A stretch of 64,000 nucleotides of DNA from Polyporus tsugae (lineage: Eukaryota > Basidiomycota > Agaricomycetes > Polyporales > Polyporaceae). This document shows, in pieces, positions 21,513 through 32,599 of the stretch. The notes beneath the pieces were generated by a model. It ran no database searches and had not been told where the DNA came from. It saw only the letters and a program-made list of their open reading frames with translations. Made by a program: the position numbers and the translations under genes. The DNA lies in the NCBI GenBank assembly GCA_024305745.1, contig JAHRBS010000011.1:1-64000 (forward strand), read 5' to 3'. Position 1 is the first letter of the stretch; every line of letters begins with the position of its first letter.

Positions 21513-22357
21513 ATGCCTCCTCCATCATCTGTTGAGAGTCCTGCCACCTCCACCTCCACTCCCGACAAGAACACGTCGGTGCAGCGCAAGTCCTCCCAAC
21601 GACAGCCCAAACAGGAGCCCTCAATGATCCCCCCCCGGGAGGTCATCGAAATATCGTTGGACGAGGACAAGGAGGACCAGGCAGGTGATCTAAGACTGTG
21701 AGACGTGAAATCGCACCGCTGACGCTCCTTCCCGGGTAGGGCAAAGGAACATCGGAAGTTGTCTCTCAGGTACATGATGACTCCAACTTCAAGAAGGTAG
21801 ATTCCGATGCTTGATATAAACGCGTGTATGTATCTACTCACCTAATATGTAGCTCGTGTCTGTTGTCAAAGAACATGTAACCTGCGGAATCTGCGTGCAC
21901 AATATGTGGTACCCGTTTAGGTACGTCGGTCTTGCATATATTACGGAATTCAACGCTGAGACAAAATACAAGCCTTGTTTGTGGCCATACCTTCTGTAGA
22001 GAATGCCTGAAAGAATGCTTCAACGCTGCCCTGGACCAGCATCTTACCCTACATCCACAATACGATGCGCGGAACCTGATTGCCACCCAGCGCGCCTCCC
22101 TCAACCGTCCAAACATTTCTCCTACGACGCGACAGCTTCTCCTTGGAGAGATTGCAGTCGTACTCGGCACCACTCCTCACCCCAATTATATGTGTCCTAC
22201 CTGTCGTGTGGTGGTTTGCATGAGTCCTTCTGAAAACTTCGCCATGAAGGATCTGGTACGAAGCATAGCAGGTTTCCAGGGCGAATCTGTTCCAGAACAC
22301 GAAGTTCAGACAGCGATAGAACCATTCTTGAAGTTCTTCCCACACATGCTGGGATAG
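21513..22357 (+). CDS. RING-finger protein
   Basis: The gene starts with a serine/proline-rich N-terminal exon (21,513-21,684) that includes an acidic EISLDEDKEDQ stretch resembling a SUMO-interacting motif. A zinc-binding exon ends at 21,920 and the last exon is 21,973-22,357. The RING cysteines read CGIC, then (across the intron) CGHTFCREC, and finally CPTCR, the C-x2-C ... C-x-H-x2-C ... C-P-x-C order of RING fingers, with a longer helical insert before the last pair. The segment from 21,685 to 21,871 can be spliced two ways, with or without a 30-bp exon at 21,740-21,769. I prefer the 30-bp exon followed by an acceptor at 21,871, which keeps the frame. The protein is probably an E3 ubiquitin ligase of about 230-240 residues. 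A TATATATAG sequence lies about 40 bases upstream of the start. Confidence 0.75.
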
Positions 22358-23039
22358 CGTAGACAAATATTGTGTAGTAACATGGAAAGTCTTTCACGAG
22401 CTTTTCATCGACTGTTATCCAGTCAAAAACAGCCAAATGCCCATTGTGCCTTCTCGCGCCATTGGCAACCGCTGATCAACTTGCCCGATCGCCCAAGATC
22501 ATCTGAACATTTTTGACTCTGAGGGCCAGCCTGAAGTGTTGCGGGATCTCGGGGGAAGCCCACAAATTTGCCGCCATTGTATACGCTCTTCTCCCACCTC
22601 ATTTCTCCTCCTCCCACCTTCTCTCGGTCACATCCCCTTTGTACCTCGATCCTCGGCTTTTCAGATTCTTTCTCGTTCCAGATCGTTCCAGACCGATGGA
22701 GACTCCGACCCACGGCCATCCGACCCGCTACCTATCCATCTATGGCCATCACACTCCTTATCCCTCCCCACTCCCTCATCACTCTCTACTCTTCTTATGC
22801 ACACGACCGGACTCTCGCCCTTTTAGATCCCACTCGGAGGAGTACATGGGTCCATCACGACTGGATATTTGCAGTGACTTGAGTCCGTGTCCGGCCAACC
22901 GTACGCCGGTACGCACATCTCGCATCCAACCCACATTGTTCCCCATGCCAAACGTGATATAATACGGGGTAATGCATTCATTCACGACCTCGTAATAGCT
23001 GCAGACGAGTTGTGGAGAAACGCAGTGGAGAAGCAAAGC
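22358..23039. other. Non-coding stretch
   Basis: Three overlapping plus-strand frames (about 22,513-22,960) are rich in serine, proline, histidine and leucine because of pyrimidine-rich DNA (TCCCTCC-type runs), which opens all frames. I see no motif. It separates the RING gene from repeat R1. Confidence 0.4.
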
Positions 23040-23545
23040 ACTGTGAGACGTCTGCAACGACACTGCCAACAAGTGTTCTGTGAGCGGAGTCGCGACAAAC
23101 ATTGTGGAGCGACGTCACTGAGAGCGTTGTGAAGCAGTATCGTTAGCCTCCTGCCATAGCTGCGCGGGAAAGCGACAATCGCGAGGGACAGCTACAGTCA
23201 GCACTGCGAGACGTCCGCAACGACACTGCCAACAAGTGTTCTGCGAGCGGAGTTGCGACAAACGTTGTGGAGCGACGTCACTGGGAGCGTCCTGAAGCGG
23301 GTCATGTAGGGTCTCCCGAACGTTAACGGCAAGAGTTGTAGAGCAAGACTGCAGTGCGATATATGGTGTGGGCCAACAACAGCGCTGCAGTGAGTGGAAC
23401 TGCTCGTACGGCTGGGGCCGAGTGAGCTGAGGTGAGGCAAATGCCCGTTCTTGTTGAATTTATCCCATGCACTGATAACCCATGCTCGGCCTGTTGTTCA
23501 TTGTTCACGGCTTCCGGAAGGAAGAACAATCGCTTGCCAATTCAA
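23040..23545 (+). repeat. Interspersed repeat family R1, copies 2a and 2b
   Basis: The opening block of R1 occurs twice here, at about 23,045-23,130 and again at about 23,205-23,290; only the second is followed by the full body of the repeat. The partial first copy looks like a tandem duplication of the 5' end, or an insertion of one copy next to another. The body matches 16,475-16,815 through to GAAGAACAATCGCTT. Confidence 0.75.
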
Positions 23546-23660
23546 GGCCTAGGGACAGGCGCTACACTTGAAGCTTGAAATCCGACGCCGACCCTTTGAT
23601 CCTTCACTTCATCTCTGTCCCTCTACGTTCTCATCCTCCACATTCTGCTACTCCAAGCCT

Positions 23661-24160
23661 ATGTTGATTATGAATAGCTCGGCAGTCGATGTTCTAGAGC
23701 AGTGGTTATCGAGCAGGCAACAAGTGCGGGAGATGGCCATGGCCATACCATGCCATCACGGGCTATCAGTGAGTCGCAATGGATTTTACTCGGAGCAGGC
23801 AGAATCCTGACTATAACCTACAGGATCTATCACAGGAAATTGCAGAGTTCGTGTATGGCTGTCGCAAGGAGCATGCGGCTGCGGTTCATGACCTTCTGTA
23901 CACGACCCTTCGTCTGTTGGAAGCAGAACAGGTTCAAGGACAAGTAAGTCCCTTTGTTACTACTTTAATTCCTAGCACGCTGAGCAATGCAGTTCCGACC
24001 TCTTCCGGTTCATCTAAACCCTACAAAGGAGTGTATGATCACTCTTTTGTTCGCGCTGGACAAAGATGAATCATACCTCAGACTGTTACACACGACTGTG
24101 CAAATCATATTGGCTTACATAGCACAGGAGCGGGCAACTCTTATGGGAGATGCACGATGA
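23661..24160 (+). CDS. Small helical protein, unknown function
   Basis: Three exons (23,661-23,768; 23,803-23,943; 23,993-24,160) join in phase to give 138 residues. The first intron is only 34 bp (GTGAGTCGC...GCAG), short even for this group; the second is 49 bp with a GTAAGT donor. The predicted protein is almost entirely helical (DLSQEIAEFVYGCRKEHAAA, then YLRLLHTTVQIILAYIAQE). The ATG at 23,670 is an alternative start. I do not recognise the family. The exact phase agreement of all three exons is the main evidence for a real gene. Confidence 0.5.
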
Positions 24161-24581
24161 TCACAAATGCACTACAGTGAATAGTACAGTACTAGCATTG
24201 CGGTTTCAGTGTTATGGCATAAATTCCCTGTGCTACAAAGCTTTTTCTGAGCAAATGGCCTATGTGGGGAGGGCGCAGTCTACAGCAACTTATACTTACG
24301 AGTGTTCTTCCCGCTTGATTGCACACAAAGTTCAAACACCGGGCATTCGCGCGAAAAGTAACAGCAGAAAGATCGGTCGCGAGGCAGGCGGAGGCTTAAA
24401 TTCACAGGCTAACTTTGATTATCGGTATTTGGTTTGTGGCTGAGTCCTGCACACACTGGCGATCTTCGAGGCCTCTCTCCCCAATGCCCACTCCTATCCC
24501 ACTTTCCCTCCCCCCCACCGATTTCTCACGTCAGTATGCATATATACGTCTCAGCTGATCATCACGACCGTGCTCTTCCTT

Positions 24582-26223
24582 ATGGCCAGGCAACGTAACC
24601 GCGCTTCCGCCTCGGGCCAACTGCGTTGCACTGTCTGGTCCGAAGAGGTAGAAATCATCCTCTTCGCCGGTGGGTGCTGCGTGCTCTTCTAGATAGATAG
24701 TCATGGACCAAAGGCTGACTTCACCTCTTCATTAGCCCTTTGGGTTTACTGGACATCACCATGGGCGCTGTCCTCCCGCGGCCCCGCATATTGGAGGAAT
24801 AGATTTGTCGTCTCGCATCTTCAGAAGGCGGGTGTCAACAGGACGATGAGGCAGGTTGCATCGCATATGCGAGTGCTTCGTAAAAGGTGGTTGGGATTAC
24901 CGGGCATGTGTTAAGCATCCTACGTTCGTGGTCGCCTATGATGACCCGGTTGTACTAGAATATCGTCTCGTCGCTTCGCTGCAAGACGCCAACAAGGGTA
25001 CTTGGACACCGTACGAAGATGCTGGCAATGGTACTTGGATACCGCACGGGTGTGCCGGCAATACTCCCCCTCTATCGGACCCCGCATTGGACGCGTACTC
25101 CCAACTTGACCGACCACGCACTCCCCATCCAACCCTGTCACCGTCTTTTACCTCCTTCGGCTCTAGCCCCTGCATAGACATTTCCAACGCTCGGTCTTTG
25201 TCTCCCAAAGGTGACCTCGAGCTCGATGCGGGGAGCGGATCGGATCATGTGATCGCTCTGACGCACCCCTCTTCTGGCGCAGCACAGTCGCTCCTTGACT
25301 CTCCTGGGTCATCCATTACCTCCTCCTTGATCAATCTGGCTGCGGCCGACATTTCATCTGAGTTTAACGAGATTTGGGACGCTTCGGCCTCTCCTGTTTG
25401 CGCACAGGAGTTCGTGTCAGACGATTCTTCCGCCTCCGACAACCCCTCCCAGGACCTCGATCCGTTGGAGGCATCCTCCGCTTCCAAGGAATGTGCCAGA
25501 GGCTCGGCGGAGCTGTCTGAAGGCTATCCATCCCCACTTCCCGCCAATAGGTTTCTGTCGGACATCCTGTCCCTAGTCCTCGTCCCGCGACGCCTGCGTT
25601 CTCCCGAAGCCTCGCCCCGACTTTCCTCATTTCCCACGCCGGACCCGCCGGGTAGGATTTCAGGCTTGTTTTACTGGGCCAAGGGAATGGATAACTTCTT
25701 CGTTGATCTCGACACTCTCGTTGGTGCTAGTCTGTCTGCGCCTAAGAAGATGATGATCTTCCTCCAAATTTCCATCCCATCAGCATCCAACGTTGTCTGC
25801 CCATCTGACGTCAGTGGCGTATACGGTGCAGTTTCCTTCACTTGCCCCTGGCCTGGACCAGGAAAATGCCAAACCAAATGTTGGTCACCGGAGCTTCATG
25901 TCATCTCTCAACAGGACACCCGACTCTACCAGGGACAATTGTGCGAGCTGGTTGGTTGCCCCGGTACGTATTCGTACTTACCTGAGGAGGCCCTTGGTCA
26001 GTGTCAGCATCTGGAGTCAAGTGAGTTCATCTTGATGCTCGAAGTGTCACGGTTAGCTGACGCCCTGCTTTTGTTGCTCTTCGCAGCGACGGCCATCACA
26101 CAGAAGATCAATATCGCGGGCGACGTCCTTGCCATTGTGGTGTATAACATAAACCATTCATCTGAAACTACCCAAATGGCGCCCACAATGCATTTGCTAG
26201 GCATGTTGGAGTTGTGTCAATAG
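24582..26223 (+). CDS. TEA/ATTS-domain transcription factor
   Basis: Exon 1 is 24,582-24,669 and exon 2 starts at 24,736; together they encode an N-terminal TEA domain. It shows 'TVWSEEVEIILFAAL' (helix 1), a loop, 'YWRNRFVVSHLQKAG', and the recognition helix 'RTMRQVASHMRVL', which matches the family pattern RTRKQVSSHIQVL. The splice after it is ambiguous: a donor at 24,873 gives a 43-bp intron, or a GTAAAAG donor near 24,879 gives one of about 77 bp. The remainder (to 26,020, then 26,087-26,223) is a long serine/proline/acidic region. It is followed by a C-terminal block (GLFYWAKGMDNFFVDLDTL ... ITQKINIAGDVLAIVVYNI) that could be the beta-rich cofactor-binding domain of TEA proteins. The intron 26,021-26,086 is GTGAGT...TTCGCAG and does not change the frame. 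Fungal relatives (AbaA, Tec1) control development. Confidence 0.7.
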
Positions 26224-28440
26224 GCGATGAAGCTGACTCGAATAGTTATAGTCATAGCCATAGTCGTCCAGGCGTAGAATCCTACGTTCTCCATCCACCA
26301 CATGTAGCACCAGAACACATTTCGTCAACTCGTAGACTGCGTGTATGTACTGCGCCAAACGGGCGAGAAGGTTGTCCCTAGTGAGGAGAAATTCCAGTAA
26401 CTGTAGCCTCGAGGACCAGGAATGCAATCTGTTCTGAATCACAAGGCCCACAATAGTGTGTGCATCGTCAAACCAACCGGGCATCCATACACTCCAACAA
26501 GACATGCGGCTCAGTCTCAACCGCCGACCGTCGTCGATAGTAGTGGTAAATCCTGCAATGGCGAGATACATGCGGTTGCACCTGGAGGCTAGAAGGCGCG
26601 CGAGGACGACGGTTTCTAATGGTCGACAAGAATGTTGGGTAATCGGACTTTGAATCGTTAATTAGATATTTTGTTACCAGGAATCAATCAGAATAAGAAA
26701 GGCAGCTCATCGTCAGACTCGGAGCGCCCGAGTCCCTCCTTCCCGTTCACCATGTTTGCGCTTCCCTCCGACCTCCCTCCTCATCCGCCTCCGCTGAGCA
26801 ACCATGCCAGATGTGTCCAGAGTTAACGTTCTTTAGGCCCTCTCTGACAGCAACCGGAAGGAGTCATTGAACGAATTTCTGATCACCTTCCACATGAGCC
26901 GGGGGAACCCTGGGATCTTCGCCCACTTCCAGTCTCCGGAGTCGAGGTGGAGCACGAGTTCGGATTCAGAGAGAGTGGCCAGGAGAGAATTGTATCGAGG
27001 AGTCAAGTGGAGCGGGGTAGATGCGAACGCAACAGCCTGTTCGTTGATAGAACCGTTGTCGATGTGCGGCCCATCAGTCGGGAAAGTGATCATTTTCAGA
27101 GTGACCTTAGGGGAGCAAGGAACTTTAGGAGTTGCAGTATACGGGAGATACGGAAGATAAAGGAGGAGATCGTGGTCGTGTCCTGCAACTTGAAGCAAGA
27201 TCGAACGAAGCAAGATCGAACATCATGTGGTGGTACGTTCGAAGGAGAGCACTGATAGCACAACACGCGACACTTGTATATCAGGGTAGATGTCAAACAT
27301 TGAGTGCTACTCGTCATCGGTGCGAGAAGAAGTGTTCCGGGACTTACGGGCCTTCCCGAACAAGAGCTCTCACCGTCATCCTCTCAACCCTCCGCGACTT
27401 GACCCAATCCAGTGTGTTCCAAGTCCGTGAGCCTCATCGCCTGCTTCTGTCCTCCCGGAGCTTCCCATCCTCGAAGTGGCCCGATCGCGGTAATTGCGGG
27501 AACAATCTCGGACGCTTTGGCAGCTTGTTCCTAGTCTGGAAGTTCGTGAGTGTGTGTATATGCAGGGCCCTGAGGTCACGGAAGCTAGTCAGATTGTGGC
27601 TGCAGGGGACGCGAAAGTAGTATAGCGAGGGTCGCAAGCGCGATTCCACTAGTCGTCATGTGCAATAGCGGACCTATACGCAAGATACACGCGAAGACAT
27701 GGTTGAGGACAATTCATAGTATGTAGACATTGCGCACCGGTTCATAGAGTGTGCTGCCTTCCGCGAGCAGATACTGATTTGCAAGATCAGCACCTGAGTT
27801 GTGTCCAGCTTGACGCAATGGGAGAGGGACGTGTTCGAGCTTGGCCTTGGCCTTGCCACAGCTTGCGGTCACTCAGCCGGCTTCGTAGATTGGACTCGGA
27901 CTTTGGTGAGCGAGTCCTTGCACCCACATTTGTACTTCTTAGCTGCATGCTTAAATGAACATTTGGATGTTAGACGTACCTGAGCCTGCCTTCGCGACGT
28001 CTCAGACCCCAACTGGCCAAAGCTAGGGATGGATCCTTGCGATCTCGGTAGCGCAGAGCGGTGCGGAGGTCCTTCTCCCTATCGCTACGTCTGGTGAAGG
28101 GAGAAGGTTGTCGTGTTCATCAGCATAGCCTCGACCGGCCGCTCCTGGGCAATGTTGTCCTTGCTGCTGAGATCTGTTTCAGAGCCTGCCGTGTGAGCTG
28201 GTGGATAGACATGGTATGGACGACACTTGCGACAGACGTGTTGGCCAGAGTATGAGAGCGCATGACAACAAAGAGGGGTTGGATGATGAAGGTACATGAC
28301 TTACTCCGGCTACTGAGTCCTGACCTGCTGACAACTGCTTCCTTTTTCCCACACCTTCAGACACTTTCGTCTTTTCTCGCGCTGCATAGCCGTCTTCCCC
28401 TTCCCTGGTCCATCCCAGCTCTGGCCGTGCTCTGTCGAAC
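26224..28440. other. Stretch with unsupported open frames
   Basis: The best candidates are two minus-strand frames, 26,571-26,197 (124 residues, overlapping the TEA gene's 3' end) and 27,213-26,833 (126 residues, ending ...KVIRNSFNDSFRLLSERA). Both have protein-like composition but no splice context and no motif. Plus-strand frames from 27,132 to 28,000 are shorter. I would treat all of them as unconfirmed. Confidence 0.3.
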
Positions 28441-28444
28441 CTAG

Positions 28445-28475
28445 CCCCCCCCCCCCCCCCCCCCCTCTCTCTCTT
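28445..28475 (+). repeat. Poly-C / CT simple repeat
   Basis: A run of 21 C is followed by a CT dinucleotide repeat. It forces glycine runs in minus-strand frames, which explains the apparent ORF across it. Confidence 0.95.
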
Positions 28476-28654
28476 TTGACATACGTCTGACGCGGCCGTT
28501 CACTACATACTTTCCTTGTGTCGATATTCATGGACTTCTCTCGCCCGACCTCCTCCTTGTCGAGACTCATAGTCGCACTGGTGCGGATGCCATTATGGTA
28601 GATATTGTGCGTGGTCTGGGTTTGCATAGGCTGACACAGATGCTGCAGGCCCGG

Positions 28655-29010
28655 TTTCTCTAGGCCTGAATCACGTCGGTTCCCTCAAGGCCCGAGATTC
28701 AGGCAGTGGACTGGTGACGACTCAATTGGCCTGGATGAAGGTAAATCATCCCAGGCCGTGTATCAATGTTGTCTTGCCATTTACTCAGGTTTACCTCCTC
28801 AGATAGTGCGCGCAAATTGCAACTTTCTCGACTTCTGCGATATCGTCCGACGCACCCTGGATCAGATCGACAATGCGCTCTCCCGCTTTCATGAGGGGAG
28901 GTCTATTTTTGTCGAAGCCGGTATTTTTGTCGAAGCTGGTATTTGTCCGGGCGGGATCTCGCAACCCAGACAACATGCGCTGAAGCACTGACGTCCGCCC
29001 TATCGAGAAC
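28655..29010 (+). pseudogene. Plavaka-type transposase fragment
   Basis: A piece matches the C-terminal third of the transposase at 42.2-42.6 kb. 'FRQWTGDD', an intron with GTAAATCATC...ACTCAG, then 'PPQIVRANCNFLDFCDIVRR' and 'ISQPRQHALKH' correspond to FKQWTGDD, PPQMVRALSAFLDFCYYIRR and ISLPRQHSFKHY there. About 15 residues around the middle are missing and a short duplication (FVEAGI) is present. Nothing else of this copy could be traced upstream. It is a relic. Confidence 0.75.
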
Positions 29011-29990
29011 ATCTAACCTAGTCGGACCGCACACTTCCGCCGGAGTCCGACGGAGTCCGCCAGAACACGTGATGATATGGGCGCCAGACCCTTTGCAGGC
29101 GCTCACGCCAGTGTCCGTGACACCGTTCCCCGTCCCTCAGGCCTCATTCCTCTCTCGACGGCGACAATGACGGTGATGAAGCCAGCGACAGTTCCAATAT
29201 CACCCCTCCAATCTGCTCATATCTGCGCGCCGCGCTAGGACTCGACCGCTCCGCCCACCCGCACTCGTCCCGAGGCTTCGTCGAACAGCGACTGCGTCCC
29301 AATTACCCCAGCGAAGGAGATCTCAGTATTCGAGTCCACGACCCCAAAGAGGTCGGGTGAACCTGTTTGCGACGATCATGTTGTCTTTGTCCTCTGAGAG
29401 GTGTGCTTTGGGCACGCGGTCACGGAGATTCTCAGCCGGCGCTCCGACGAGCTCGTAGACAGCGAGTTCAGTAATGGTGCGTCTCCCTTTTTCCCTTATG
29501 TATGTAGAAGATTTCGTGGGGAATGAGCTTGTATGAAAGGTGCGTGCACACCCATTGAGCCTTTTGCGGGCTCGTACGCCACTTTCCTCCTGATTTTGCC
29601 AGATTTCAGTAGACCCATGTACTGTACAGTAGTGTTATCGAGTAACTGAACTGTACATAAACATCCATCAATAGCCGATTTACCAGGGATGTATCTCTGC
29701 CGCAACTGAGTCTAGTCTACTCGAACACCGCGACCGTATAATCCGCCTCAAATACGCCTTTAATAAGAATACAGTTGACAGGTGAGGAGGGTGTAAGCAG
29801 GCCTGTTCCCCCGCCAGGACTACGTGCACTTTGAAGACGTTGTCTAACGCTCTGGCAAGACGCGCGGCAGGACGGCGGGAGGACGCTTCCTGGAGGGTGG
29901 AACGGAATGGCGGTCTCATGTGCGCCAAGACTCCGCCGGACTCCGCCGGACGTGCGTGGTCAGAATGGGTTCGAAGTTTTGGCCCTATCT
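29011..29990. other. Probable decayed downstream part of the transposase copy
   Basis: Acidic and charged segments (for example around 29,160-29,350) may be the remains of the transposase tail, but frames are broken. The stretch 29,700-29,990 has a minus-strand frame with no motif. A CTCCGCCGGA duplication occurs near 29,930. Confidence 0.3.
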
Positions 29991-30029
29991 GGGCCCTGGG
30001 GGGCGCTCCTGCACTGGTGCCGAGAGCGA

Positions 30030-30615
30030 CGACGCTGAAGATGGTCAGCCACCTCGCGCTTGAGTCGCTCTTCAACCAGGGGTACACGAGCGAGTATTTC
30101 TCGAAGCCCTTATCCCCGCTCACAAGGTGCGTCTCCCTCATCTGCACCGTCCCTTATCTACCATATCAAGTACTGCAATGATATGATGTCACTCTCAAGA
30201 ACGTACACTAGGCGTGGCGTACCGGTCTTTTCGACTTGTCCGACATTGGTGGCATCGAACGCGAGTTTCTCGCCGTGCTGAATTTCGAGCTGCACATCTC
30301 GGAGGGTGATCTGCTGGCCCATTGTCATGCGCTTCTCGCACCGTTGTCACACAGCCTATGCCATCGCGTCTCTGTGCCCATATATCCCAGATCCGACCTT
30401 TTGGGTGCGCTCTGCGCTTGGTTCGCCTCAGCACTCAACTTTCAGGTACTTTGACGCTGACACTTACTACATTTTCGACACCTCAGTACAAAGGAATGAA
30501 ACATCAACGACCCATCTGATCCGCGTTTAGTCTACAACGCACTGTACTCCGTCCAGGGTCATATATATGCTGCCCCTAACCCTATGGTATCGATTACCTA
30601 CGTTGTGTGTGATAG
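30030..30615 (+). repeat. Inverted duplicate of 46,315-47,000
   Basis: This segment matches the reverse complement of 46,315-47,000 over most of its length, including the cyclin exons and the 3' flank down to a shared block near CTACAACGCACTGTACTC. Copy A lacks part of the 3' region present in the other copy, between the TTGGTTCGC block and TTTCAGGTACTTTGACGC. Confidence 0.85.
30045..30430 (+). pseudogene. PCL-like cyclin pseudogene, copy A
   Basis: This is the downstream half of a Pho85-type (PCL) cyclin box. After an intron (GTGCGTCTCC...TATCAAG) it reads YCND, then FDLSDIGGIEREFLAVLNFE and HISEGDLLAHCHALL, matching the family pattern 'GRIEREFLxVLDFEL-x-(V/I)-(S/T)-E-x-D-L-L-x-H'. Lesions are an in-frame TGA in the first exon (frame RA-stop-V, near 30,060) and an indel between YCND and FDLSD. 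It keeps the residues after 'NFEL' that the other copy has lost. PCL cyclins activate Pho85-like kinases; this copy cannot make a full protein. Confidence 0.7.
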
Positions 30616-30739
30616 CCTAATCTAAATAGGTCCAATGCATTTGGGGACTTTCACTTATGATGCGCCAAACGATCCGATTAAGGTAACACAGACCCATGAG
30701 CTCCCTTGGCTCTACACTGGTCTACTTCCCACCACAGAT

Positions 30740-31135
30740 CATCTAAACCAAAAGGTGGTTTGGGATGCAACAGCTGTTGCTGGACCTGAGGAACATGGCA
30801 GAGATACGATGAGTTGTAGCAGTCTGCAGGGAGTCCACTAGGCACTGCGGGGTTTTGACGTGAACGATAACCATATATCCTCTCGCAAGGAGGATTTCCG
30901 TTTGAATTGCGAGTTTGGACATGCAGATGGTCCAGATATCAAAACAAGCGAGTCGCGGCCGGGCTTTGCCATGGATTGTCACGCACGATGTACTTCTTCC
31001 GATGACCCAGGGCGGGTCTTGCGATGTCTGAACTGACGCCTCTTGTATCCATAGCCCGAATGAAGTCCCGCACTCGTTTGGCCAGGTGCGGAGGGCCAAT
31101 GTGGATAGCGGCGCCAAGGCGGTTCCTATATGTCT
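30740..31135 (-). pseudogene. Member of a repeated unnamed Agaricomycete family
   Basis: A minus-strand exon starts after an acceptor-like CCCCTAG near 31,136. It reads YRNRLGAAIHIGPPHLAKRV, AMDTRGVSSDI, a KYIVRDNPWQSPA block and a 'GLPADCY' block. This combination (IGPP near the start, DARGVSSDI, a VxxxPWRS block, then GLP-x-x-(F/W)Y) is one I associate with a multicopy family of unknown function in mushroom genomes. A TGA interrupts the frame at about 30,951, directly after the residues AATRLF; the sequence continues coding-like beyond it. Probably a pseudogene. Confidence 0.5.
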
Positions 31136-31297
31136 AGGGGCGGATTGAGTGTGCAATCAGACTATTGAGATAATGCAAGCAATGGAACGCACTGTGCCTT
31201 TACGGCTGTTCTTAGCGGCACGCTTCTCTAAACGTTTGACCGTATCGTAAGGGACGGTGGTCTGATGTCGTTTTCGTTTCAAGTGCTCCACATGTCG

Positions 31298-31841
31298 TCA
31301 GAAAAGGATTGTGAACCCTTCTCGAGTGTGATATGGAGAAGGAATGTGCTTCTCCTGATACACGCTATCTCTCACTGCCGTCCAGAAATCCGCGAAGAAA
31401 GCCTCCTCGATACAAAGGTTGTAGGGGTCATTAGGAGCGTTGTCCCAGTTGTATCGAAACGGCTTTGACAATGTTTGGGCATTATTGATGCTCTCCAGGA
31501 TCGCGGCTTTGTGCTGTTCGCTGGGAGGTTCGGGTAGCTCTTCGTCTCGGGAAAATCCAAATGTCGCCGCGACGTGAATACGAACACAACGCTGTAAACC
31601 GGTGTGAGTAGTTGTGGGACTCCATACCATCTGTCTGTACTCTAGTATAATTTCCCATAGAATCCTTTCCTCCTACTGGCAGTGGCCCACCTCGGGCTCT
31701 CATGTAGGCTTGTCGTGCCTTCGCGAGACCGAGGATTTTCTCATAAAGACAGGAAAATTGAGAGTTGTTGTGTTGTTGCTGATTCTCAACCATCTCCCGT
31801 ATATGTGTGATGTCGCGAGCAATGCAGTCTACCTGGGACAT
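31298..31841 (-). CDS. Hypothetical two-exon gene
   Basis: Exon 1 starts at the ATG at 31,841 and encodes a glutamine/asparagine-containing coiled-coil-like segment (EMVENQQQHNNSQFSCLYEK). Exon 2 follows a TTTACAG acceptor near 31,589 and reads ATFGFSRDEELPEPPSEQHK, then a tryptophan- and aromatic-rich block, to a TGA at 31,298. The donor is not certain: the GTAGGAGG after residues GPLP (near 31,672) would give an intron of about 80 bp. No family is recognised. Confidence 0.4.
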
Positions 31842-31844
31842 TAG

Positions 31845-32599
31845 TGGCTGGGGGAGCCAGTATGAAAAGTTCAGATATCAGGGGACGTATTGGTTAGCTG
31901 CACGGAGCCTACCGGTGGAGCTTCGGCGGCCGCGTCAACAACAGGTTGGCTTAGTGTATCAAGTGCCTGGAAATGGTGCTCAGCGATGAGCCGTGTGTCA
32001 CGAAGTGATGCCTACCTGTGGCACGGTGGTATCTCGATTCTCTGGATAGGACATTGGCGTGGTAAGCGTGGTCGGCCCGCTCTGTCCAATTGTTTATACT
32101 TAGTAAATTCCTAAACACGGCGTGCGCCCCGACATTCCACAAGCCGTAACATGTTCGTGAAATGCTCATGGAGTCCTTTGTGGCATCCACAAAGAGCGAA
32201 GCGTGCTGGAGCGCCCTGTCATGCAAGACACTAAGGCGATTCCACGAACATGTCGCGGCCAGCGGGATCTCAGGACGCACGCCGTGAAAGCCCCTCCCTG
32301 CTACTTACCCCCCAAACCCCCACATGCACTTGTCTGATCTATCATAGCTACGTCATCGATTGTGGCAGGATGTATGATCTTAGAACTCACCTCGTTCCCG
32401 CGGGCCGTCTCACAATGACGTGCTTTGCAAAAGAGCCAAAGTGGGCCAAACTGCCTGTGCACACTTGGACGAACAGATCTCTCGTGCCCATAAGGGTGAA
32501 AGAGCCAAAGACGATCGAGGTGGTGCGGTCCAGAAGAGGATCGGATGGGTGGCATTGTTAGGGTGGTATGCCTTCTCATTGGCGAGAATTTATATGCTC
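31845..32599. other. Stretch without a clear gene
   Basis: A minus-strand frame of 109 codons (32,280-31,951) is open but has no motif and no obvious splice partner. Plus-strand frames here are short. The stretch runs into the right arm of the inverted repeat. Confidence 0.3.

Noticed and set aside
22513..22962. Serine/proline/histidine-rich plus-strand ORFs
   Set aside because: All three plus frames are open because of pyrimidine-rich DNA. There is no motif and no splice context.
24856..26223. Single-exon gene of 455 codons
   Set aside because: It begins with a TTG in the middle of an intron-exon boundary and reads through a canonical GTGAGT...CGCAG intron; the spliced TEA-factor model explains the data better.
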